A stretch of DNA of 64,000 nucleotides. It comes from Latrodectus hesperus. Taxonomy: Eukaryota > Arthropoda > Arachnida > Araneae > Theridiidae. Shown here piece after piece: positions 13,201-25,200 of this stretch. Within the stretch, counting starts at the first letter, position 1; each line of letters begins with the position of its first letter. Position numbers and translations under genes: made by a program. The notes below the pieces were generated by a model. The model did no database searches. It had not been told where the DNA came from and worked only from the letters and a program-made list of their open reading frames with translations. The DNA is taken from assembly GCA_037975125.1 (NCBI GenBank), contig JAJQOW010000014.1:558001-622000 (forward strand), given 5' to 3'.

Positions 13201-16200
13201 TGGTACAATTTTAAAGTATTTAATAATGATAAAAATTACATAAATTACATGTACCTTGCACCACCAGCAATGATGGAAAGTGCTGCTTTGCATGGAGTAA
13301 TGGTTTCAATTAAATGATTCATAACTTTTTCAATATCATCTCTAATGAAACCAACAGTTTCACCACATTTACTCAATAAAGTGCTTGTGATTAGATCAAG
13401 ATCCTATAAAACACAGAAACTATATTATGAATTTGACTTAGATATTTTCATTTATTAAAAGAGTGGATAAAATAATAACAATAATATCATATCAAAATAT
13501 TAAAAACAAGCATAAATTAATTTTATAAAGATTGTACAATTTAATATCATATATTAGTCATAACAGTTGCACTTAAATATGAAAAAATATTGAAGCAAAG
13601 ATATTTCAATACATGTTTTCCACAAATAAAAATTGCACATTACATTTTTATTCAAAAAATAAATGTCATACTTACAGGCTCAACATTTTTCTTTAAAGCA
13701 ATAAAGAGATCTCCCACAGCAAGAATTGCTGCTCTTGCAACAGAAGAACGCAGGTTTTTTACTTCTGTTAGAAGAGCGAGCACAACAGCATGCAACTGCA
13801 TTTGTAAAACATCAGGATGACTTTTGGAAAGTCGCTGAATGGTTCGAATGCCTTCTATTTTTCCCATCCTGAATATAAAGCAAATATTAGTTATAATTCA
13901 CATAGATGAAAACTATGAAGATTCAGTTGAATTAAAAAAATTCTTTAAAGCTTTTCTTTAAATTTAACAAAATATTAATGCTATTGTTTAATTTTCAAAC
14001 TAAACAAAAAATACTCATAAAATCTAAAAAAACTTAGTATCAATCTGAATTTAAGTGTAAGTTAAATAAAAAATATTCAATGAACTCATAATGAAGTACA
14101 TCACATAATATTGTCTTGATGAAAATTTTCGATGTATCAGAACAATTTATAATATTCATACCAGGTATCACTTGAAAGAGACTTGAGTGCCTTTTTTAAA
14201 GCTTCATTTGGATTTGGATAAGAAACTACTTCGTCAGCTGATTCATCAAACAATGCCAATGAGCTTGCTGCTAAATTGTGCTTAATACTTTGAGTATTCT
14301 TCGTTGTGGCAGGTTGATTCCTACAAAAACACATCAATTATATACATAACATATATAGAAAAACAATTATAGTTTTAAAATAGTTGTAGTATTTCTAGAG
14401 ATGAATAATTGAAAAACAAATAAAAGAAAAATTTAGCATTCACTCAGAACAAGGTAGCTAAATGAAGTATTAACAAAAATATACATGAACAAAACTCTTC
14501 AAAATTGAAATATGCAATAGAGATACAAATATTAAACATCAATAAAATATAAATCGAAATTGCAATACAAATTTAATATAAAGAGAAAAATAAATATTCA
14601 AACAGAATTAAGTACTAACTGGGTCAGCTACATCAAGGTATGCTGACACCAAAGAGTAACTTTTCTGCAGTGGCAAAGATCAATCAAAATTGTATATACC
14701 ACTACACACTAAAATTATACAAAATCACTTAATATAAAAATGATGATGACAAATAATCAGCATATAACTACAAGTAGATATAAAATATCAAATAAATATT
14801 GCAATACAAATATATAAATTAATTTCAAACCAGGTAAAATTGCAATATATAAATATAAAAAGTCATTGAAACAAGTAAAAACACTAGATAACATTTAAGC
14901 TATGAATAAGAATTTCAAGGCTTGCAACGACTCTTCTGTAACTTAACAATCATGACTTACTTCACTTTTATAAGCAATGGTCTACTTGCTAGATTGTATT
15001 TGATAAAGTTTATTGGTATATTATTATTTAATTTATAAAACAATGAATTTGTTTTTTATATTATTAAAAAAATTACATATATTCTATCTAACTGACAAGA
15101 ATATTACATTTTTATAAATTTTAATAGAAATATTTGAATTCTAGTAAGTTAATTTATAAATTATAAAATTTATTTGTTTCATCATTTATATCAGTGCAAT
15201 TAAATATGTGTTTTAACTTAAAACTTAAATTTTTAGATAATTTTCATTGAAGTTGTTGTTTTAATTACCTAAGTTATTTAAATATCATTTTTGAAAATAT
15301 TATGTAATTAAGAAACATTCAGATTGTTAATAATAATAGGCCGATGACAAACTATATTTTCACATAATCAAAAAATTAAAATAAAAAATTTATTTTGTCA
15401 AGATGTAAAATAAATACTATAAAAAGCATAATGTATATTATATCTTTGATTTTACAGATTTCTTCACAAATATTTCTGTTGATAAACTATTCAATGTTCT
15501 ATTTTTATGAATTTGGTTCCTTATTGGATTTAAATATAAAATATTGGAAGAAATAGATTTAGCTACATTTTGTGTGAGCATCTACAATAATTATATTTAT
15601 AATGGAGAAAAATTATATATGCAAGTAAATGGAATATCACAGGGTTCAAAATTCTCAAGTTTTCTCAATTTATTTTTGCATTATTTTGAAAAATCTTATG
15701 TGATAGAAATAATATATGCTTTCAGATATATAGCTAATATTATAACACTTAATTTCCCCAAATGTTTTTAGTAGCAATTTTTGAAAATATATCGTTTGAA
15801 AAGTTAATTGAAATAAAATAATAAGTTAACATCTTAATTTTTAGCTATTTTTATTGAAGTTAAAACATATTACATAAACTGATATATATGATAAAACTTA
15901 ATTCTTAAGTTAAAAATTTATCAAACTAATCTATTGAAACTTGAATACTTTTATTAAAATAAAAATGTTAGAAAACAAATAAAATCTTTAATAGTTTTCG
16001 ATTAAATAATAATGTATAATGAACTACTATTTAGCAAGTAATACATTGTTTAATACAGTTAAGTAAGGCTTAGTTATTAAACCACAAAAGGTTCACTCCA
16101 TACCTTGAAGATCTTATAAAAAGCTTTATACTATTTAGTATTTCTACTTGGTATTTATACATAGTTTTACTTGGTTTGTGATAAATTTTTATACTTGTGT

Positions 16201-19200
16201 GGCAATGCTTATTTGATATTTTGTGTCTACTTACATTTATGTATTCTCTGATTATTTGTTATCCTCAATTTTCATATATGGTGGTTTTGGGATGTAGTGG
16301 CACAATATTGACAATTGTATCTTGTCATTGCAAAAATCTATACTTTTATGACAATGTGTTAAACACCTTAATGAACACGACACACACAATATCAGTACTA
16401 TATTCTATTTATTTATTTTGCTCTCTATATTAAAATTCAATTTCATTTATACTCTTTTGATGCTTTTTTATTATATCTTAATATCATTGTATACTTTAAG
16501 TTTAAGAAGTTTGATTTATGTATACGTATATACATATATTTACATATATACAAATACATACCATATTAATATACAAATACCTCTAAATTTCTTTATAAAC
16601 CATTATTACAAAATTTATGAATAAGAGAAACTTCAAAAATGAGTAATATGATTCATACATTTTTACTTATTGTTTTATTAAATTATAACTACATTTTTAA
16701 ATGAAGACAGATAGTTTCAGTAACTAAGTAATTGAGTAACAGCAATCAGATATATTTTAATTCTCTGGAAAACAATTTTATAAATTTAATTGTTTTTGAT
16801 TTAATAATACATATTAAACTATTATCATATGAGTATTAAAATGTACAATAAAAGCACATAACATTAGACAATTAAGCATTATTCACTTAGATATTAAATC
16901 ATACACACTGTGCTAAAAGAAAGAAATGTGTGATTCAAACTTTTCTTTAAAATGAGTCTTCAGCTATGAATTTTTAGAAATAAAAAAAAATTATAAAGAA
17001 ATAAATACACTAGTGCAAATGAAAAAATATGCATAAGAATGCAACAGAGACAAAACAAAATTTCATTTTTTTCAATTTATAAATGCAAATTCAACATTTA
17101 ATAAAAATTTTTATAGGCTTTATAAGAAATAAATTCCTTAGAACTTTAATGTATTATTACAAAGCAATTCATAAAATAAAGTAATTAAAATTATTAACAT
17201 GAAAAAGTCAATTAAATATTTTGAAAATATTTTGATCATGTATAACAAAAGTAAGTTCTTAATAAATAAAACTGCACAAAAGTACTTTTGAGTTAATTAT
17301 GAAAACTATAAATGTTTAGATAACACAAAAAATTATATAAATTAAACAAAGTAACTGTGATTCGATTCATCTTAAGTATGCGTGCATGCACACACACACA
17401 CACATATATATAATAAAATTTGTAGACATCAATGGTACTATATGAATATACACATTATTTAGATATATTAATATTTTAATAAACAAATATAGACACAGAA
17501 AGAATAAGATTAGGGCTTTAAAACTGATTAGCATTTAAATTAACAGTACAGAATTTTCATGTTAAAAAGCAGTTAATTGTATGAGAAATTTCATTTTATG
17601 TGCAATATAAAAAATTTAATATTGTTTCAGATTCTATAAATAATTTAAGCTCCTTACTGTGTTAATCTTCTGAGAGAGCTAGGAGTTTTTAATGAGGAAG
17701 AGCGAGATAGAGGTTTTGCAGAGCCTAAAGAAATATGAGATAAGTAAAATGATAATACAAATTTTACTTAAATATGAAAATTTTATTGGCTACTTTTGCA
17801 ATTATTTTCCATTGTATAATTACTATCTCACCTTTGTTTCTAGCTGAATCATTTCTCTTATTTTGTTGTGGAGATGGTTTAGTTGGCACAGGAGTTTCTG
17901 GTTTTGGCAAAATATCTGTATTTTCGTTGCAACTGCATACTACAGTTTCAACATTTTGTTGCTCAGAAATACTTATCTCATTTGAGAGATTTTCTAAAGA
18001 TGGAGTTTTGTCATTCTCTATTTCTTGTTTATCCTCATGTTCTTTCTGTTCTAAAAGTATTTGTTCCTTTTCTTTATGTACTCTTCTTTCTTCAGCTTCT
18101 TTCATGATTTCTTGCTGTCGTTTCACCATTTTCTCACGAGTTATTTTTGCAATTGATATATTTCCATTATCCTGTAACAAAATGTAAAATTGAATTAAAT
18201 ACTCAGTCATATAAAGTAATGTAAAATAAATTCATATTGATCTGTATTCGATTATTATTATTTTCTTAGGGAAAGTTTTATTTAATCTACACCAAAAGTA
18301 TTCCTATTCAAACATGTCAATGAATTATTCTGAGCATTATTTAAAAATTTACATAATTCTAGCACAATATATTTGGTGCAATAAAATCAATTTTTCATTA
18401 TTTGTTAAACCTTTGATCATTTTAGAAAATCGAATATAAATTAATATTTAATACATTTTACCAAAAATAAAACATATTTCATTTGGTTTAAAATTTTGAT
18501 TAAGAATAACTTGGAATACTTTAATCAGAGAAATTCTAATCTAATTCTTAACATCAAAAAAATAAAAATCATTTTAATATTATATTATATTAATTGATCA
18601 ATTGCTTCTTAAACGTATAAGATTTTCCCTTGAACACATATATGAAAATCTTAAGGGACATTACAATTATGAAGTGCAGAACATATAATTGGCAATGAGA
18701 AAAAGTTAAAATTTTAAAACTTACTATCAGTCATGGAGAGACTTAACTTTAAATCTTATTACGAATTCAGTTTAAATAAAGAATAGTTGTTTTTTAAAAC
18801 TAAGGGATAAATCATTAAAAATTAAATTCTTCAAACATAGCTGTGTTAAAAATTTTGTGTGATGAATTAATAAATAATTTTTTTAACAATGTTATGATCA
18901 TGAATCACTCTGAAAGATTAGTAATAGAACACAGGTTACATAATTACAGGTGCTTCGATTATTTTGATGACCAAATATTTTGTAAAACACAATCCAGAAA
19001 GATGTGTATAAAGGAAAACATATAAAAGGCAATGTAGTAAAAAATAAATAAATGTATATTAAAAATATGCATCTGAAAGAAGTAAAACTAAATATCAAAT
19101 ATTTCTCATAACTAAACTTTATAAAAAATTGAAGTTGTATAAATGTTTTAGTTTTAGAAATAAATTTGTCTACCAAGCTCAGAATAACTAAAATAATTAT

Positions 19201-22200
19201 TATTTAATTTAAAAGACAAAAAGAATATATATATATATACACACACACAAAAGATTTGACACCATTCTTATATACTACACATCAAAAACTTAAAATACCA
19301 TATTTATGCAAATCTAATGCGCATCCCCATTTTAAAACTTTAAATAATAAAAAAATTGTTTGTCTGCGAATGTAATGCACATCAATGGTATGAGGAATTT
19401 ATTGAATCTTATTTTATACAACAAAATGGATTTATATATAAACTATCAATCAATGGTATGATAATTTTATTTAAATTTAGATACCATATTTTATACAACA
19501 ATGGATTTATACATTAAGTAGCAGAACATAGAATTAACCTATTAGTGGGCTATTGTTATGTAAAACAAACATTGTTAATTACCACTACCGTATATTCGGT
19601 ACCTATTCTAAAATATGAACATGAAATAAATCGTAACATTTCTATCAAGCTAACAGTTTCTACAATCAGTGATTAATAGTTTAAATTTCAAGATATTTGA
19701 TACGTAACCTGGCCCATAATCTTTTTGTCAGTCTGTACCACTTTTTAAGTCTCTGTGGGCAAATGTCATTTTACCAATACATTTTTACAATACATTAGGC
19801 TAATTGCCAAAATAATTACCATGATAAGCAGAGCTGCAAATATTAAATTTTAATGCAATTAAAGGAACGCTAGCTATTGGTTTAAATACCTATAAAGTAT
19901 TTCATTCTATTAATAGAACCTTTAATAAATAAGAAACTAATAAAATGCCAATAATTAGGTTTGCTTAAAAATAGTAAGTTTAATTTATTGATACTAAACA
20001 TAAAATAATTACATAACATAAATTAAGTTTAAAATTTGAGAACAGATAAAATAAAGATTTTCCAATTAAATAATTCATTATCATTACTAACAAAAATAAG
20101 TAAATTATAATATCAATGACAATAACAGTTTTTAACCAAAACTATCAGACACCAGAGTTTGATTTTCTGAATCTGGTGCTTAAAACACCTGGGATACGCC
20201 TCCTTTGACGAACTGGCATGCATATACAGTACTCAATAAGTTAATAATTCGATTATGAATATAGAAATGCCAGATCGGCAAAGTAAAATTTTAAGTGTGT
20301 TAGTAATAAATGGTATAGTAGTATGCCGGTAAGGCATAGCAGAAAAAAATAAAGTTGAAAATAACACACAAGTATTTTAAATGAATGATAAATATGGTGA
20401 TAAGAAAAATTAAATAGAACCATACTAGACTAAAACTTAAAAGCACTGAATATATAAATTTAAGTTTGTACTAGGGTAACAATACTACATTTGGCCAAAA
20501 ACGATGCACATTAGATTCGAGTAAATACGGTACTTTGATTTACGCCTTTTTAACGTAAGATTTCTATATCATAAACAAATATAAGTTTTTTACAACTCTA
20601 TATTTAACACATAGACATATGAAAGGGATTAAGCATTTTTAGAATCTTGTAATTTGATCATATACTTGACAAATTTCCTGTAATAAAATTTGAGGATTTT
20701 TTTAAAAGTAAAGAGAATATTCCAGAAAAACAATTTTTTTTATGTTTCAAATAAATTTAAAAAAATGCATAACAATGAAACTAATGAAAAAAACACAGTA
20801 CAAGTGTTTTGTCAAAAACAGGAAGAATATATTTACCATTAATAAATATATATATTCACCATTAATAAACATAGAATATTCACCATTAATAAAATTAAAG
20901 GAGGAGCATGTCCTCTTAATCACCTCTATCTATATTTCCCATAACTGAAACAATATTTTTCATTCCAAATAGTGATAAAAATTATGTAAATATAATCAAA
21001 TATTAAAAATAAATGATCTTTAAGTTATATAATTAAACTTTATTGGCTCAATAATTAGATATATTACAAAACTATAAAATCAAAAAAATATTGTTTAAAT
21101 TTGAAAAAAAAAAATTAAAAATTGTATAAATTAAATTTCAGATTCAAAAATTAACAGAAAAATAAATTTCTAATAAATTAAAACACATGTTATTGCCAAA
21201 AGTATTTTAATTAAATCGTATACTATTTTCATTTAAAGAGTGGGAAAAAATAATATATTATAAAGTTAATTGATAAGTATTACATTTTTAAAGATTGATA
21301 TACAATAGTCCAGTTTCAATACATATGCTAAGAGAGCACAAGTTCTGAATAACTATACTTACGAGAACATTCATAGGAGATGTGGCGATTTTCCTACCAT
21401 AAGATGAGGAAGAATCAACATGCACTTCATAGACCTCTGGCATTCCATCCATCGTTTTTTGCCAATTCTCAGTTCCAATATTGTTATTGTTGGGAGTATT
21501 AGATTGTAGCATGTCCCAACCATCACCGGATGTACTGACTGGAATTTTGACAGAGCTATCTAACACTGCTTGAAAAGCAACATAAAAAGAACGATATAAT
21601 CTTCCAATAAATTCAAAATGAAAACTTTTTAGAAAAATAACTCAGAAGTAAACAATTTACAATTCTAATGAAATTATAATACAGAAATAGAAGTAATCGT
21701 TTAAAAACATGTTACTTAAAAATTCATATATCATAGTTTCAAATTAAATTAGAAGGTATAAAAAACAAACATGTATGTAATGCATCTTATAGAAATGACA
21801 CCTTACTCTTGGGGAATTACAAGTTTAAATTTAGAATTTTTACTTAATATAGATGTATATTTTAGATTATAATATTACAAACATGAATCTCATATAATAA
21901 ATGATATAAATAATGGTACTGATTTCCAGGTAGAAACAAAGTAATTGATTAATCTATATTCAATTGATATTTTTAAAAATCGAATATCATCTATGTACTG
22001 TCTTTGTTTTAAATCAAAATATTTGACAGAAATGAATATTCTGTAAGGTTATCAAAATTGTAAGTAGAGCAAATATTTGTATAAAAACCTTATATTTTTG
22101 TTAAATAATTTGTTTTAGGGTATTATTATCGTTTAGTTTGCGAAATTATTCAAACAATGTTAATTTTGTAAAAATAGAGATAAGAAATAAGTCCGTAAAA

Positions 22201-25200
22201 TCTAAAACAGCTTGGCGACATTATTGGCAAGACGAGAATGTTTTAGGAACAACCAAAGAGGTATAAATTATAAATATCAGCTTACACCAAGCAGTGAATC
22301 AGTTGAAAGATATCGAAAGTCAATCGAGGAGTCAGATGCCTGAGTTATCAGCTCTAATAGTTGCTGCTTTAGTTTCTGTATTAAAGGAACTGCATCGCTT
22401 TTTCTAGCTTGTGCAGGGCCCGACTTAGGCTAATTGGGCCCTGGTTAAAATTTTCTCTAGAAGGCCCCTCTGCTTCACAACAACAAACTTTCTATTCGAT
22501 TTGGCAAATGTTTCTATTCGATTGACAAAGGAAATAAACTTTCTATTTGATTTGGGGCCCGGTTCAACTGCCTCGTTTGTTTGCGTCAGGGTTTGGTTTG
22601 TTTGTCACTCAACCGTCATTTTTTGCACACGAGGGCTAATTAGACCGGGACCTACAGTTTAAAGTGGAATCCGAACCACTACAAACATCCATGCCCAAGG
22701 TGGGATTCGAACCCACGAACTGTTGAACGGAAAGCAAGAGCGCTAAACATTCGGCTACCACCTCAGTCTCAGGAGAGGATGATTTTTATTGACCCTAATC
22801 AAGGTTATCTCATTCTGCACTACTTATTGAAGACAACGAGAATAAAAGGGTGGTTACCTTGACAGTTGACATCCTTTACGGTGCAGTTTTAATTTACATG
22901 GGCAACTGAGTATGCTTCTGCAAGCATTCTCGTTTCAAAATGATGGCACTGGAACCATCGCAATATCTTTGGAATAAAAGGCGGGAGGGTAAATTCATAT
23001 AAACAACATTTACATAATGCAGAAAGAAGGTCTTGCATTGCAAAAGTCAGAGTCAGATATTTAATATCAATGATCTCTTGTTATCTCTTCTGACTATAAT
23101 GCGTTCAACACCTCAGACCTTCTGATTCGGTAAATTTTGCAGAATCTCATCCGTCGGCGAATGATAACTCCCTTGCCGAGATTTGTTTTGTTTTGTTTGT
23201 CGCTCAACGGTCATTTTTTTGCACACGAGGGCTAATTAGACCGGGACCTACGGTTTAAAGTGGATTCCGAACCACTACAAACATCCATGCCAAGGGTGGG
23301 ATTCGAACCCACGAACTGTTGAACCGAAGTCAAAAGTGCTAACCATTCGGTTGCCAGCTCGGCCCCTTGCCGAGATAACGCCTTGGCACAAACTAAGGTT
23401 GACATGATGCCAGAGTCACTTCAAAGTTAGATAAGAAGATCATTTTTGCCAAGATGGCTGCTGGAATATCCGAAGCAGTCTCTATAAGCAAATCACAAGA
23501 GCGCATTTTCTAAATATTTTTAACTTCCAAATTATACTGGGTATTTCTTAGGTAATAAGGAAAGGAGACAGTTGAAAAAGTTCTCTCTTTCCTTTTAACA
23601 ATAAAAAATAAGGCTTAAAATTTTGCATTTGTAACTCTAGTGAAAGAAAAGTAAAACTAGTTTTTTCCATACAAATTACAAAATTTCGCTATCTGATCGT
23701 TTAACCGAATCCAATAAGGGGATGCAATCCAGCTGCATCAATACTAGCCAGGTCATTCTGTGATGACCTTCTCCGATACGAATTATGCAGCAGATGCACC
23801 GATAGTTAGATCTATAAAGCCGATTGATGTGCTGAGGACACATAGCACACTTGCCGTTTACCTGAAGCAGAGGACAAAGTAACTGGCTTCTGGGGCCTCA
23901 ATTACCAGGTCACGCAGTGGTGACATTTCGTCATTTTATTTGGAGGTGCGAATTTTGCAGTCAGAATTTGATCACAGAGAGCAATGAATTCAATGTTCAC
24001 AAATGTTCCACGATGGTGTATGCCGTAGGGGAGGAGGAGAAATTTCAAGTGAAAATGGTAGCTAACACAATTTCTTTGGTGATTTTTAAATCAATATTAC
24101 TAAACTGCAACTACTGTTAGAGATCAAATAGACGGAAATTTTCTGGCTCATGTACATATTTAATGATGGCTTTACACCATCACAAAAGCAACTTACTATA
24201 TTTTTGTTGAAATTATATAAGCACACAAGGGGTATTTAAATCAGGATCTACGGTTGAAAGTGGATTTCGAACCACTACAAATATCCATGCCGAAGGTGGG
24301 ATTTGAACCCACGATCTGTTAAAACCGAAGGCAAGAGCATTAATCATTCGGCAACCAACTCAGCTTCTTTCTTTTTTCTTGAGGGGGGAAGGTGTGCAAC
24401 ACTTGCATGATACAGAGCATACACATTTTGCATTCATCAATGTAAAAAAACTTTTCTTATCATACTATATTAAAATTGTATGTTTTTCATTTCGTAACAT
24501 TTGTTTTTGACATTGTATTCCCCTTTTAAAAAATGTGAGATTACTACTGTTGCTGTAAATGCACAAGTTTTTGCATAAATATTTGAACAAAAATGAATGA
24601 CTAATAAGCTGAGGACATATTCAATGCAGCGAGTAGAGAACATATGTGAACCGATGAACCTGTGACCAAAATATGGACTTATAAGTTGCTGCCGAGCCGC
24701 ACGCAATTGCGATACATGGCCTTGTGTGTCTAGTTGGGCGTGGACATGGCGTCAAAACAAGAATCCCGATTATCAAGGATTAATCTCCCCTTTAATCGGC
24801 GTACGGGGTAAAAAATTTTATGTGGCTTGTTTGTCACTCAATGGTCATTTTTTGCACAAGAGGGCTAATTAAATCGGAATCTACGGTTTAAAGTGAATTC
24901 TGAACCACAGACATCCAATATCTCGGTGGGATTCGAGTCCACGAACAGTTTAATCGAAGGGGATAGCCATTCGGCTACCAGCTCGGAAAACTTTTAGGTA
25001 ATATATTAGATATAAAATCTACTTTGAAATAAGAAGGTTGTTAAATAATATATGCAAACTATTTATTAAATCTAAATAATTGAAATATTAAAAAGAGAGC
25101 TAATAAATTTTCACTGTCATTCGTTACAGAATTCATCTGGAAGACAATTCTTTTGACATAAGTAAAAAGAAAGTCCGCCTGCTTCATCCACTCTCTACCT

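Larger units (their letters stand above)
14321..17657. other. TOGARAM intron, 3.3 kb
   Basis: Holds the TERT-like fragment near 15.5-15.8 kb and a short CA/TA repeat near 17388. Otherwise AT-rich without recognisable features. Confidence 0.6.

Noticed and set aside
13652..13867. Met at 13867 as a start codon of a short TOG protein
   Set aside because: An acceptor AG lies two bases upstream and the phase joins the previous exon, completing a conserved Trp.
17774..18187. Plus-strand frame of 137 codons
   Set aside because: Antisense shadow of the TOGARAM coiled-coil exon, which has matching splice sites and phase.
23183..23363. Possible tRNA gene on the minus strand
   Set aside because: A and B boxes are present, but no acceptor-stem pairing is evident, the unit has target duplications and a tail, and it recurs many times: a SINE.
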